This document shows positions 1 to 12,544 of a DNA stretch of 64,000 nucleotides, one piece after another. The stretch comes from Ceratothoa steindachneri. Its lineage: Eukaryota > Arthropoda > Malacostraca > Isopoda > Cymothoidae. The translations under genes were made by a program, and so were the position numbers. The notes below the pieces were generated by a model. The model was given only the letters and a program-made list of their open reading frames with translations, did not search any database and was not told the origin of the DNA. Numbering within the stretch: position 1 is the first letter of the stretch; every line of letters begins with the position of its first letter. The stretch is from positions 3,463,886 through 3,527,885 of the forward strand of contig OZ018328.1 in the NCBI GenBank assembly GCA_963969495.1. Direction: 5' to 3'.

Positions 1-12
1 GATAATGAGGGG

Positions 13-16
<4 letters not shown>

Positions 17-85
<69 letters not shown>
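17..85. repeat. (GA)n microsatellite
   Basis: Uninterrupted GA dinucleotide tract of about 69 bp. It abuts the 3' end of the minus-strand LINE that follows; a second GA tract lies at that element's 5' end. Confidence 0.98.
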
Positions 86-87
<2 letters not shown>

Positions 88-183
88 ACAAGGAGTAACA
101 AGGAAAGTAAGTACCCTAGGAGACCTTACGGTCCATTCAAAGAGGGTAACTTTGCACTAGCAATCGAACAGGCACATGTCTGC

Positions 184-2965
184 TCAATTGTTTTGCGTCC
201 CTGAACGGCCACTTTTCAAGACTTTATCTAGTCTTGACTTGAACTGGTCAACAGATTCACTGTTGACAACTTCCACTGGAAGTGCGTTCCACTTACCGCA
301 GATACTGTAGGTGAAAAAATTTCCACACAGATTGCGGTTGTAACGCTTCAGTTCAAGTTTGAAGCCGTGATTGCGCGTTCTGTTCTCACTCAGTGTGAAA
401 ATATCCCGGTAGTCAACATTGTCGAACCCTCGAAGTATTTTGGAGACTTCGATGAGCTGACTACGCAGTCTACGGGTTTCCAGCGAGAACAGATCTAATT
501 CCCTTAGTCTATCCTCATAATTTTTATGTCGGATAGAGGGAATCAGCTTGGTTGCCCTGGCTTGTACGCGTTCCAATCTCGCGATGTCCTTTCGCAATGA
601 AGGACTCCAAAATTGTACGGCATACTCCAGGTGCGGTCGGACAAGTGAGTTGTCCTGGTTCCGATAACCAAACTGGCGCTTAATATAGCCTAGCATCCTT
701 TGGGCCTTTTTCTCCGCCTCAATGCACTGTTTCGAGAACTTGAGGTCACTAGTGATTGTTACACCCAAGTCCTTCTCAGTGTCACTCGATTCAAGAGCAG
801 TGCCCTTAAGGATATACTGAGATTGGGGGTTTCTGTGGCCGATATGCATCACTTTGCATTTCCCCACGTTAAAAGGCATTTGCCACGTGTCCGACCACTC
901 CCCAATCTTCCCAAGATCTTTCCGCAGGCGGGCAGTATTTCCATCCTTTGCAACGTTCATACCAAGCTTGGTATCGTCGGCAAATTTGGAAATCTTGGCA
1001 ACCATGTCACCCTCGATGTCGTTGACGTAGATGATGAATAGTAGTGGTCCCATGACAGAACCTTGAGGCACCCCGCTAGTAACGGGCACCCACTCAGAAG
1101 CCTGTCCATTCACCACCACCCGTTGCCGTCTGCCACTTAGCCAGTTCTCGATCCAGCCGGCTACCTTTCCGTCTATGCCAAGCGCTCGCACTTTCCGGAC
1201 AAGGCGGCGGTGTGGTACCTTATCAAAGGCTTTCTGAAAGTCTAGGTAGACCACATCCACCGCCTTGTCCCGATCGTGCTCACTGAAACGAAGTGGAAGA
1301 ATTCCACAAGGTTCGTCAGGCATGACCGTTGCATTCGGAAGCCGTGCTGGGAACTCCTCAGTAGCAGGTTTGACTCTAAATACGACGTCACTTTGTCCAC
1401 CATGATGCTTTCCATGAGTTTACCGACTATCGAAGTCAGACTGATAGGTCGGTCGTTTGACGGTTGGTTACGGTCTCCTTTCTTGAAGATAAAAGTCACC
1501 TCCGCCTCACGCCAGTCTCTAGGAACGCATTTGGTCCGGATTGACATGTTAAAGATAGCGCACAGATGTCGTGATACTTCATCGCACACTTCCTTCAATA
1601 CTTTAGGTAGAAACCCGTCCGGTCCAGGGGACTTATTCGTCTTTAGGTCAGCGATCTTTTTCTTTATTTCTCCTTCAGTGAAGTCCATTGCCTCCAGCTT
1701 TTCCCCCGAGTAGGAATCCGTCGGCTGGGGAATGGGACCACACTCTTCAGTAAACACTGAAGAGAAGTAGTCGTTGAGGAGGTTAGCATTTTCTGCATCT
1801 GAATGCTTTAATGTCCCCTCCTCATTCCTCAAAGGGCCAATCGTTCGACGGATTGGTTTACGGCTGTTCACATATCCAAAAAAACTCCTTGGGATTCTCT
1901 TTACAGAGTCTCGCCACTCGGAGTTCCTCAGACCGCTTAGCCGCCCTTATGCTGGACTTCACTCTCCTGGCTAGCCTCCGGTATTCGTCAAAGTCACCCG
2001 AGATCTTCGATTGCCGGTACACATTTCTCTTCTCCCTAAGCAGTTGCCCGATTTCTCGATTAAATCACTTTGGTTGAACAGAGGACCGACGGGGGCATTT
2101 CAGAGGGATAAAACGCGATTGAAGACTCATGAATGTGGTTTTGAAACTGTTCCAAGAGTCTTCAACAGCATCGCACTCTTCTAGCCTCGCTTCAGTCAGT
2201 CCCGCGCGTAGACCTGCAAAGTCTGCTCTTCTCAAATCCAGTTTCCTTGATTTACTAGTTGCAGGCTCTGCCTTGGGGAATTTGACTACAAGTCTAATTA
2301 GTCGGTGGTCACTGCCACCGACCTCTTCGCCAACAGAGAGGTCCTCAACGATGTCATCCTCAGAGGTGAAAACCAAGTCGAGGATATTGTCTCCTCTCGT
2401 TGGCTCTCTCACCCATTGAGTCAGGAACTCGTTGTTCGTGAAATCCAGGAGTAGTGCGTTCTCGCCACAGGGTTCTCTGTTTTCCCAGGAAACTTGTGTT
2501 TTGAAATCACCCATGACGATACACACTCTGTCTTCGACAAGTTCTCCTAGTAGCTGGTACAGATCTCTGTCCTTTTTAACGAGTTGGGCAGGAGGTCTAT
2601 AAAGCACTAGGGTCCTGTATTTGGCAGGACCTATCTCTAGGTCAATACCTAGTAGTTCATGGTCGGATATGATGTTGCAATCCGTCGAGTTGAGAGTATC
2701 CTTGACATACAACATCACACCGCCACCCTCTCTGTCTGGCCTATCTTTCAGGAAGAGCTGGTAACCGGGAATCGTGAATTCACCTTCAAAATCTCGGCTT
2801 GAGGTTTTTATCCACGACTCCGTTATGGCCACCATCTCAGGTTCCTCTGTTACTACGAGGCCACGGAGCTCAAGAAACTTATTCCTGATTGACCTCGCAT
2901 TGAACAGAAGAACTTTGATGTAGTCCCCTAGTGTAGGACTCCCTACGCTCTTCCGTTTCCCGGCT
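184..2965 (-). pseudogene. LINE family 1 ORF2: endonuclease-reverse transcriptase, frameshifted
   Basis: APE endonuclease followed by reverse transcriptase, the enzymes that nick the target and copy the RNA. The endonuclease frame opens near 2965 (FNARSIRNK), continues through AITESWI, an MGDF motif (usually GDFN) and SDHRL, and breaks near 2065. The linker and RT N-terminus lie at 1871-1242 (SPGPDGFLPKVLKE, QHGFR). A frameshift near 1280 separates this from RT at 1323-184, which has YLDFQKAFDKVPH, SGVPQGS and the catalytic FADDTKLG. The C-terminal region (RPHLEYAVQFWSPSLRKDIARLE) is the usual CR1/L2 tail. Compared with the 25845-26759 copy it lacks about ten residues before RPHLEY. ORF1 and ORF2 overlap by a few codons near 2960. 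Confidence 0.88.
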
Positions 2966-3100
2966 TCTCTATTTTCGTGGTCACATCCTTTTTGACGACC
3001 TCCGAGAAGGTCGTTCCAGGAGTGACACAGGCATGCTGGCGCACGTCCGCTTTCGCTCTGTTTCGAACGCTCCTTTGGGTGCGTTCCACGACATCTTGAA

Positions 3101-4165
3101 TTAGGTTGGCGAGAAAGGCCTTCCCTTTAAAGGAGAGATGTACCCCGTCCCTTTGGTGGTTTCGTCTCTACCGATAAAGGTACGATAGGGGTCCACGAAG
3201 AAGACTCCTTCTGCCGTGCAGAGATCCGCCAACCTTCTGTTCACTGCGACGTTTCTTTCGTGAGCGGTTCGGGATGGACCTCTTCTCGGAAGCATCCCAG
3301 CCACCACACGTTTGCGGGTTTTAAGCCCTATGTCGTCCACGGCTCCCATCACTGTTTGGATGGTCTTACCACTGAGGCCAACCTTACCCCCTCTGAGGTA
3401 GAGGTCGTTGCCGCTCACCATCAGAGCAACAACTGAATTCTCAGAAATCTGAGCTTTCTCTTCCTCTACTCTGATGTTGTGGTTACCCCGTTCTGACAGG
3501 CAGCTTACCTTCACGCTAGTGCGAAGGCGGGCCGCTAGCAGCGTCTGCAGATCCCGTGTTTGCGAGTCACCAATGAGGGTGACCTTTGGATACTTGGTCT
3601 CTGAAGACGGGGTCTTCCCTTGTGGAAGAGGCCTCCCCTTTTCCTCTTTACTCTCCACATTCTTATCTTTCTTTTTCTTCTTCTTTATCTGTTTTTCTTC
3701 TATTTTTGGTTCTACTTTTGTTTCAACTATCTTCTTTTTCTTTTTTTTCTTTGTTTCTCCTTTCTTCTTTTTCTCCTTTTCTCTCGCCTCAGCTAGCTTA
3801 CCCTTAGATGATGCCGGAATGTCCGCTTCATTACCAGGGGATTCCGACACCTCAGTGGGCGGCGCCTCTTCTAGGCATCGAACCTGAGCTACGTTAAAGG
3901 CTTCGAGCTTTTCCAACTTTTCCTCAAGGACCTTAGCTCTCTCCTCTGAGGCTCTATAGAGGTCTTTTAATTTTTCCACCTCTCGCGTCAATATGCAAGT
4001 AGTGCAGATACTTTCAGGGCTGCATTTTGAGTAGCAGCCCTCCGGAAAGTCAACGCACCACTTTTCTAACTGGTATATTGCACAGTTGTGTTTGAGACGA
4101 ACGGGTCCTTTTTTGCCTGTCATTTTGAGCGCTTTCTCTCTCTCTGAAAACTCGTGACCAATCAA
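3101..4165 (-). pseudogene. LINE family 1 ORF1: Cys-rich and SGNH-hydrolase protein, frameshifted at C-terminus
   Basis: The open frame has 354 codons; the likely start is the internal Met at 4123 (MTGKKGPV). The N-terminus has clustered cysteines (CSPESICTTC), then a charged coiled-coil stretch, a Lys/Glu-rich linker, and an SGNH-hydrolase domain with block I GDS (TLIGDSQTRDL) and block III GND (VSGNDLY). The block V Asp-x-x-His seen in the sister copy (RDGVHLS) is lost here through a one-base deletion near 3160, which turns it into an unrelated tail. ORF1 proteins with an esterase domain are known in CR1-clade LINEs; their substrate in retrotransposition is not settled. Confidence 0.85.
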
Positions 4166-4242
4166 TGATAAAAAGGGGGATTGGTGAGTTCTCCCAGCGT
4201 GAGTCGCTCCCGCCTATCGATCGGAGAGATTTCGGATCTTTC

Positions 4243-4245
<3 letters not shown>

Positions 4246-4325
<80 letters not shown>

Positions 4326-4344
4326 TGTGTGTGTGTGTGTGTGT
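4246..4344. repeat. (GA)n-(GT)n compound microsatellite
   Basis: GA tract at 4246-4323 passing directly into GT at 4323-4344. It separates the 5' end of the family-1 LINE from the 3' UTR of the next minus-strand LINE. Ser/Leu or Arg/Glu readings through it are artefacts. Confidence 0.97.
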
Positions 4345-4613
4345 CAAAAAGAAATGTAATACCTCAAAAGACATTGATGACCATACCGTGGAGGTACTAT
4401 TTTGGGAAGGTCTTAACCTATAGATTAACAGAAAGTATAGCATAGATGAAGTCTCTCACCGCCCACCTCTCCCACCCGCATTTGCAGGCGGGCGAGAAAG
4501 CGGAAACGATACCTGAATCTGCTGTGAAAAAGAACACAATCAGGACATTTCTATAGAAAAGTTGAAACCTATCTAATTGCCTCTAATCTATATTCTATAC
4601 CAAGTGGTTCCAT

Positions 4614-5858
4614 CTAGGTTAAGGTGTGGATTATCTCGTCAATACGAGATTTGAACTGTTTGACTGACGATCTGTTCACCACTTCTGGCAGTGGACGGTT
4701 CCACGCTCCACAGATTTTGTGCGAAAAGTTGCCGCAAATGTCAGTATGGAATTGCGGTAATCCCAGTTTGTAACCATGGTTACCTGTAGCATTTGCGCTC
4801 AACGTGAACAGCCTCCTGTGATCTAGGTTTTCAACTCTTCCCATTATCTTAAAAGTTTCAATCAGTTGGCCTCTTAACCGTCGCGTCTCCAAGGAGAACA
4901 TCCCCAGTTTTAGTAGCCTATGCTGATAATTTTTATATGTCTAAGGGAGAGGATCCGTTTTGTGGCTCTGGCCTGTACCCTTTCCAGTCATTCAATGTCC
5001 TTCCTCAGTGTTGGGGACCAAAATTGTAGGGCGTATTCAAGGTGTGGCCGGAGTAGAGAGTTGTACAAGGCGAGAACAATCTGCTTATTTCGGAAGCGAA
5101 AATGCATGTTTATGTACCCCAGAAATCGCTGGGCCCTTTTTTCCACCTGGAGAATTTTAAGTAACTGCTGATTAGCAAGACTAAATCTTTCTCAAGGTTG
5201 GTGGTATCTAGCTGTTTGCCTAGCAAGGAGTAGTTTTCCCGCGGGTTAACATGGCCGATGTGCATTAGCTTGCACTTGTCAAGGTTAAATGGCATCTGCC
5301 ACCTCTCGGACTAATCACCTATCCCGAGAAGGCTATTTCGCAGGTATTCGACTCCTTCTCGCGAGCTCACACTATCTCCTAACTTGCTATCGTCGGCGAA
5401 ATTGGCTATGGAGCATATAAGTCATTCGTCTATGTCATTGATGTAGACGATGAACAATACAGGCCTGAGTACCTATTCCTGGGGCACCCCGCTACTGACC
5501 GGCGCCCATTGCAAAGCTACTCCGTTGATCTTTACTCGTTGCCTCCGTCCCGAGAGGCCCTTTTCTATCCATTCAACTTCCTTGCCGGTAATGCCAAGGG
5601 CGCGGACTTTATTTATCAACCTGTGGTGTGGTACCTTATCGAAGGCTTTATGAAAGTCCAGCTCGACTACAGTCATATGACTCAAAATACTGAGGAAATT
5701 TTCTAGTAGATTAGTGAGACATGAACGATTCTTCCGGAATCCGTGCTGGGAATTCCAGATCAGGTTGTGCGACTCTAAGTGCTGCACTATACGGTCTGAG
5801 ACTATTCCATCGAGCACTTTGCTTACGATGGATGTCAGACTAATAGGTCGGTAATTAC
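4614..5858 (-). pseudogene. LINE reverse transcriptase C-terminal half, frameshifted
   Basis: Three frames join into one RT: 5858-5473 (NYRPISLTS, NSQHGFRKNRSC, LDFHKAFDKVPHHRL, SGVPQE), 5295-5110 (MPFNLDKCKLMHIGHVNP, LEKDL) and 4901-4614 (MFSLETRRLRGQLIE, CGAWNRPLPEVVN). The segment that should carry FADD, near 5400, is degenerate. The protein is related to but clearly distinct from families 1 and 2. It is inactive, with several frameshifts and stops. Confidence 0.82.
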
Positions 5859-5862
5859 CTAG

Positions 5863-6859
<997 letters not shown>

Positions 6860-6863
6860 CTAG

Positions 6864-7600
6864 GCATTCGCGGTCCCCCTTCTTGTAGATGGGGGTTACG
6901 TCTGCTATTCTCCAGTCTTCCGGCACCTTTCCAGTTTCCAGAGACTTGTTGAAAATGGTGGTGAGGTGTAGAGCGACCTCTTCACTAACTTTTCCTCGGA
7001 GGACTCTAGGAAGAAAGCCGCACGTTCCTGAAGAATTATACGAGTTAAGGATTCCTAATCTAGCTACTACTTCATTTCTCTCTAAGACTATTTCGCATAG
7101 AGTTTCACCCTCTTCGAGATGAATCCCCGGCCTTGGAGCTGGACCGTCATCTTCCCTCGTAAATACGGAGGCGAAGTAGCCGTTTAACACGTTGACGATG
7201 TCTGGTTCTGAGTTCCGTTACACACCATTGTCATTTCTCAGCGGTCTTATACTATGACGAATCGGTTTGTGGCTATTGATATGAAGGAAGAATTCTCTTG
7301 CTGCGCTTAGCTATGCACACCAGGAAACGTAACTGTGCGGTAATCCCTCACACCCAGACACTCTCTAACGCTGAGTCCGGATACCATGTCGTCGTCGGTG
7401 GTAAACACCAAGTCTAACATGTTTTCACCCATCGTTAGCTCCTCGACCTACTGTATCAAGAAGTTATCCGGAGCGAACTCAATCAATTTCCTCCCTTCAG
7501 CATGGCCTGACCAGCTCCTCCAGTCAGTCCCACAGCAGTTGAAGTCACCAATGGCCAAACTCGTGTGACTATTTATCAGGTCTGTGAGCTTTGTGCACAG
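6864..7600 (-). pseudogene. LINE endonuclease/RT N-terminal part, degenerate
   Basis: The 7190-6855 frame has LNGYFASVFTRED, a damaged SPGPDG box (NSSGTCGFLPRVL), FNKSLETGKVPEDWR and PIYKKGD, which are the region just before and at the start of RT. Upstream, 7600-7386 reads SRLCTKLTDLIN, IGDFN and LDLVFTTDDD from the end of the APE endonuclease. Sequence upstream of the endonuclease centre is replaced by (GAA)n on this strand. Confidence 0.78.
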
Positions 7601-7607
7601 CCTTGAG

Positions 7608-7702
7608 TCTTCTTCTTCTTCTTCTTCTTCTTCTTCTTCTTCTTCTTCTTCTTCTTCTTCTTCTTCTTCTTCTTCTTCTTCTTCTTCTTCTTCTTCTTCT
7701 TC
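7608..7702. repeat. (TTC)n microsatellite
   Basis: About 95 bp of perfect TTC trinucleotide repeat, joined directly to the truncated endonuclease reading of the minus-strand LINE. The roughly 190 bp beyond it (7703-7892) holds nothing I recognise. Confidence 0.97.
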
Positions 7703-7892
7703 CCGCCAAGTCCTCACTGAAAAGACGTCTTATCTCTGTGCTCCTGCTTAATTCATCTGTGCCCAAAAATTTCGTTTTCTGAGTAACTTAATAATTCTAG
7801 ATACTTCCTGCGCTCATATAATATTAGTGGCTGTATTAAAAAGATAGGCCGTCTTATTCGCTGTGTAAATTTTATTTATCGTCATCCGTATT

Positions 7893-7960
7893 ACAGGAGC
7901 TGCCAAGTGTAGGCCATGAATGGTCTTTTGCAGTCTCCTTCTTTTCTTATGTTCTTATGT
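7893..7960 (+). mobile_element. LINE family 3 3'-terminal fragment
   Basis: About 68 bp matching, in reverse complement, the 3' ends of the family-3 LINEs at 39726 and 62574. It includes the shared CTGCCAAGTGTAGGCC block and ends in two copies of the octamer TTCTTATG. The next LINE begins within 20 bp, so that element either inserted at this tail or has a very short 5' UTR. Confidence 0.75.
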
Positions 7961-7976
7961 ATTCTAGAAATCGACA

Positions 7977-9089
7977 ATGCCCGTGATCAAGTTTAAATGT
8001 TCGAGTTGTGGGGCTTCCTTTAATAAGGAAATTTACGTTCCTTCTAACATCGAACAAACTAGAATTTGCCGTTTCTGTATCTTAAACGATCCACTGGAGC
8101 GTAAGTTTGCTAACGCTATTAGCGAAATTAAATTGGAACTAAATTCCGTCACGAGGGACGTTATCTCGACCATCCGTAAAGTCGACGAATTAAATTCGAG
8201 TCTAAATTCTGCCCTTCATGATATGCGTGGGAGGGAAAATAGAAATCGCGACAACCGGCCTACTCGTATGAATCATCAGGCAATTGTTGACCAGCAACAA
8301 AGGATTTTGAACTCGTTTGGACCCCAGGATTCACAATATAGACCCCAAGATTCGCAATTTAGGGCTGTTAGAAATGGGGCTAGACCATCGAGGGAACAGC
8401 ATTTCACATTGCCATGTTCGAACCCCTTCGCACTGCTAACTCCTATCGAAGGGGAAGAAGAAACTGTACTAATTGGGGATTCTTTAATTAGAAACCAAGC
8501 GCCGGAATTCACAGCACGTAACCCGTCAAAACGAAAACGATTTTGCTTTCCTGGTAGCCGCATAGATAAAGTAGTAAGTGAAATTGAAAAATTGGACCAA
8601 ACACGTGGCGGGCGTACGATCCTCACGCTGGTAGGGGAAAATGATGTCCACAGGTACGACAGCACCCCGCAGGGAATAGTAAACCGCGCTGAGACTATGA
8701 TTGATACTGCGAAAGTTAAAGCGGATAACGTAGGAATAATTGGTATTTTACCCCGACTAAAATCCACGTTGCGTCTGCAGTCCCGAGCTATATATACAAA
8801 CGAGTGCCTTAAGCGCTTGTGTCGCGATACTCGATTTAGCTTCTTTAACGTTTGGGATACATTTCAAGACCAACCCTCACTTTATCAAACGGACGGAATC
8901 CATTTAAAAGATGTGGGGAACAGTCGGCTGGGTAGGATTTTAGACCAGTCAGTACGTAGCTTGTTAAGTAGGAGAGTTGCGGGGCCACGTGATGCCCATG
9001 CGCCGGACCGGTCCTCGCTTGCAGGGGCAATGGGTATTGTGGAGCAGGGAAACGGAACCGATTCGCGTGTGATAGAGGAGTCCACTTAA
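7977..9089 (+). CDS. LINE family 2 ORF1: zinc-ribbon-like and SGNH-hydrolase protein
   Basis: Intact frame of 370 codons. Residues 6-38 have two CxxC pairs (CSSCG ... CRFC), a zinc-binding-like N-terminus. A polar, probably coiled-coil segment follows (about 45-80), then a Gln/Arg-rich linker. Residues of roughly 160-320 form an SGNH-hydrolase fold with block I GDS (VLIGDSLIRN), a GEND block III (TLVGENDVH) and block V DGIH (TDGIHLKD), so the Ser, Asn and Asp-His catalytic residues are all present. The start ATG is preceded by A at -3. This is the best-preserved ORF1 of its family here; esterase-type ORF1 proteins are known in CR1-clade LINEs. Confidence 0.85.
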   Translation: MPVIKFKCSSCGASFNKEIYVPSNIEQTRICRFCILNDPLERKFANAISEIKLELNSVTRDVISTIRKVDELNSSLNSALHDMRGRENRNRDNRPTRMNHQAIVDQQQRILNSFGPQDSQYRPQDSQFRAVRNGARPSREQHFTLPCSNPFALLTPIEGEEETVLIGDSLIRNQAPEFTARNPSKRKRFCFPGSRIDKVVSEIEKLDQTRGGRTILTLVGENDVHRYDSTPQGIVNRAETMIDTAKVKADNVGIIGILPRLKSTLRLQSRAIYTNECLKRLCRDTRFSFFNVWDTFQDQPSLYQTDGIHLKDVGNSRLGRILDQSVRSLLSRRVAGPRDAHAPDRSSLAGAMGIVEQGNGTDSRVIEEST

Positions 9090-9097
9090 AGCGCAAA

Positions 9098-11883
9098 TTG
9101 AAATGTATATATTCAAATGTTCGTAGCTTAAAAAATAAACTGGCCGAAATAAAAGCCGTAATTCTAGAGGGAGACTACGATCTCGTATTCTTAAGTGAGA
9201 CTTGGATAGATACACATTCGGGGATCAGTGTTTGCGAATTTGATATAGCAGGTTATAAAATTCATTATACAAATAGACAAACTGGTAGAGGAGGGGGCGT
9301 ATTAGTGTATATAAAAGATGACTTAAACGCTATAACGATCGACTCGTCTACGGCAGATATGAGAAGTGAGGCCTTATTAATCCAATTATGTTGTAATGCA
9401 AAAAATAAAATTAATTTAGCCGTCATATATCGTCCTCCATCGCAAATAGAAAGAGAAGATGCTGCACTCTTTGATATGCTTTAATCTTGGGTTAGAAAAG
9501 GGACCACATTAGTATGCGGCGATTTTAACCATCTAAACGTTAATTATAGTAACCTAACGTCAGATAAAGCTGGGGAGAGACTACTAAACTTTATTCTGGA
9601 GAATTTTCTCGTTAAAAAAGTGGAGGAACCAACTCGCGATAATAATATCCTCGATTTAATCATGGCGACTGACGAGTCATTGGTAGAAAATGTTTGCGTA
9701 GGAGAGCATTTAGCCTCGAGTGACCATAATGCGATTAGATTCGTAGTAAACACGTGTGTAGAAGTAAAAACGAGTAATCAGCTCATCCCACGTTTTGGTA
9801 GCTGTAATTTTGATACTTTTCGCGAAAGGATTAAGGATGTAGACTGGGGAATCCTCTTCGAGAATAGGTCAGTAGGAGAAATGTACACTGAGCTTCAGCG
9901 TACACTCCTTAGTGTAAATTTCGACTTAGTTAAGTATGTGCGCCGTAAGAGCGGGAAGTCGATGAGAGCGCCGTGGGTTAGCCCACTAATATTAAGCTTA
10001 ATTAAGGCCTGAAATAGAAAATTTCAAATACATAGGGACAATGAGTCATTTATAAGTCGGCAAAATTACATAGATTCTCGAAGAGAAGTTAAAGGGGCGG
10101 TTAGAGATGCGAAGCAGAAATATGAAATAAAACTCGCGAAAGATTCGAAGAATGAACCGAAACGGTTTTACGGCTATGTAAACAGTAGGAAACCCTTAAA
10201 AGGTTCAATAGGGCCGATTAAAGACAAATACGGTCGTTTGACGGAATTTCCGGCGGAAATGTCTAAAATTTTAAATGAACATTTCACAAGCGTCTTTACT
10301 GTTGAAGATTCGTCCGAATTAGGATCGTTAGTTGAAGAAGTAGATAATAGTGATATTTGCATATCCGATATAACAGTTAATGAAGAGGAAATTCTTAAAT
10401 ATATTAACCTGATGAAAAAGTTGAAATCACCCGGGCCCGATGGCGTTTACCCCACTCATTTAAAGGAACTTAAGAATGAGCTTGCGAAGCCGTTGCGTGA
10501 AATTTTCAATCGCTCATTAGAAGTTGGCGTAGTCCCTTTAGACTTCAAGCGTGCAAACGTTACACCAATATTTAAGAATGGGAATAGATACGAAGCAACG
10601 AATTTTCGTCCTATTAGTCTAACTTCGGTAGTTGGAAAGCTTTTAGAATCGGTGATTAGAGATAGAATAGTGAGCCACCTCGAGCTAAATAATCTGATTA
10701 AAGATTCCCAACATGGGTTTAGGCGGGCAAGATCGTGCTTGACAAATTTGATGGAGTTCTTCCATAAAATGATTTGCGTTTACAACGAAAGCAAAGCTGT
10801 AGATGTAATCTATCTAGACTTTAAAAAGGCGTTTGACACCGTTCCGCACGAGAGATTATTAATGGAAGTTAAAGCAATCGGTGTGAAGGGTAAGATATTA
10901 AATTGTATTAGAAATTGGCTGAAGGATCGTTCGCAGCGAGTAGTTATAAATGGTGAATGTTCTGATTGGGTCAAGGTCAGTAGTGGAGTGCCACAAGACT
11001 CGGTTCTTGGCCCATTATTGTTTCTAATATATATAAACGATTTGGATAATGGCGTATTTAGTACGATTTCTAAGTTGCTGACGACACGAAGCTGGGCAAC
11101 CGTGCCTATGTAAGATCGGATGTAGATAAATTACAAAAGGACCTAAACTTGATTGTCAGATGGGCGGATAAGTGGCAAATGCAGTTTAATTTAAGTAAAT
11201 GCAAGGTGATGCATTTGGGTTGCCATAATTTGAGGGTAGAGTATACCATGAAAGGCCAGGTCCTCGACGTGGTTAAATTGGAAAAAGACCTGGAAGTTTT
11301 AGTCTCGGATGACTTCAAAGTCACGAAACAATGCGCGGATGCATGTAAAAAAGCAAATCGTGTGCTGGGTTATATCGCGCGTAATTTCACGTTCAAATCC
11401 AAAGATATAATTTTACCGTTATATAAATCACTTGTGCGTCCACTGCTCGAATACGCGGTTCAATTTTGGGCTCCATACTTCAACAAAGATATCGCGCAAT
11501 TAGAGAGAGTGCAGCGTAGGGCTACAAAATTAATTCCCGAGCTGAGAAACAGGCCCTACGAGCAAAGACTCAGGGCATTAGATTTGCCATCTCTCGAAGG
11601 CAGAAGATTACGTGGCCAGCTAATAGAAGTATTTAAAATACTGAAAGGATTTTCAAACGTTGATTATAGGAATTTGTTCGAATTGGATCATAGGGAAAAC
11701 ACTCGCCAACACGGATTAAAATTAGTGAACAAGCGATTTAACACTAGTATAGCCCAAAACTACTTTACGTTTAAAATTACTCAAATTTGGAATAGGCTAC
11801 CCCCTCACGTAGTAGACAGTAGGTCGGTAAATATGTTTAAAAGCCTTCTCGACGCGCACTTAAATGGTATAAATCTAACGTAG
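9098..11883 (+). pseudogene. LINE family 2 ORF2: endonuclease-reverse transcriptase with three lesions
   Basis: Would encode about 930 residues. Endonuclease: IYSNVRSLKNK, LSETWID, RGGGVLVYIKDD, YRPPSQ, then an in-frame TAA after 9481 before CGDFNHLNVNY, LDLIMATDES and SSDHNAIRF. A second in-frame stop (TGA at 10010-10012) falls in the linker. RT: SPGPDGVYP, NFRPISLTS, DSQHGFRRARSC, YLDFKKAFDTVPH, SGVPQDS (the usual Gly of PQGS is Asp). A one-base deletion near 11075 shifts the frame exactly at FADD, which reads LLTTRS instead. RT resumes at 11110 with WADKWQMQFNLSKCKVMH and ends RLPPHVVDSRSVNMFKSLL. ORF1 stops eight bases upstream. Confidence 0.88.
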
Positions 11884-12540
11884 TCTGAGCACAGTAAATA
11901 AAAACGTCTTTGCAAAAGGAGTTTGGAGCGGAGGAACAACGAGAGTAAAAATGATGACTAAAAATGATGCCAGCGATTTCTCTTGAATGTGTAGTTTAGA
12001 TATCCATTTTCTTTTCCGCCTATCCTATAAATAGTCTTACTATCCTAAAATTAGATTTTCACCACTAGCAGTCGAGGGCTGCGGAAGTTAAGAAGAAAAA
12101 CTTTCTTTACCCCCCCCCCCACCCCTAGGTTGAAGTAGTTAATATGCATGACAATGTACACATGTATATAAGTGTGTACAGTAGATTATATATAAAAAAA
12201 TTAAAAAAATAAAGATATAGCATGTTAGAGATACACTCACAGATAAGTGTGTATCGTAGTTATGGATTTAGTGTAGCGGACTAGCCTCGAGCGGACCTTA
12301 GGGTCTTTGCTGGTCCTGGATTCTGTAGTTCTGTAGTTTTTCTTCTTCTCTTTTTCCTTCTTACTTCCTTAAACTTTCCTTCGTCCGGATCGCACTCCTA
12401 ACCGCGAGTGAACTCTCCACTGCCGGTTCCGATGCGCTCGTATCGGTTGGTTTAGATGTTACTCACTGGTGTTCCTCTCGCAGCTGTTACCTGCCTTTTA
12501 TTTCTTCTTAGCTGCTTTTTCTTCGTTTTTGTCCAAAGAT
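11884..12540. other. No gene: LINE 3' UTR and unassigned sequence
   Basis: The first part is presumably the 3' UTR of the preceding LINE; it has a (C)10 run at 12111 and A-rich patches near 12195. I recognise nothing between 12240 and 12540. Confidence 0.6.
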
Positions 12541-12544
12541 TTAC

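Larger units (their letters stand above)
86..4245 (-). mobile_element. CR1/L2-type LINE, family 1, copy 1
   Basis: Non-LTR retrotransposon on the minus strand with the order ORF1 (Cys-rich region, coiled coil, SGNH hydrolase) then ORF2 (APE endonuclease, reverse transcriptase). Its extent is set by (GA)n tracts on both sides and by alignment with a second copy at 25739-30745, which shares the 3' UTR starting near 110. The 3' terminus (plus strand 86-104) carries a direct repeat of a TAACAAGG-containing decamer, as expected for CR1-like tails. Frameshifts in both ORFs make it non-autonomous. The 5' UTR is short, about 80 bp, so it may be slightly truncated. Confidence 0.85.
7961..12240 (+). 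mobile_element. CR1/L2-type LINE, family 2, near full length
   Basis: ORF1 (7977-9089) is followed after eight bases by ORF2 (9098-11883) and a 3' UTR of uncertain length, AT-rich from about 12170. The 5' UTR is only about 16 bp beyond the neighbouring LINE tail. A second, truncated copy of the family lies at 17690-18682 on the other strand. ORF1 is intact but ORF2 carries three separate lesions. Confidence 0.87.

Noticed and set aside
700..3887. Plus-strand ORFs (for example 700-1041, 1276-1713, 2129-2419, 3474-3887)
   Set aside because: Antisense shadows of LINE ORF1/ORF2; no independent signature.
4162..4443. Ser/Leu or Arg/Glu repeat ORFs around the GA/GT tract
   Set aside because: Microsatellite translation, open in several frames.
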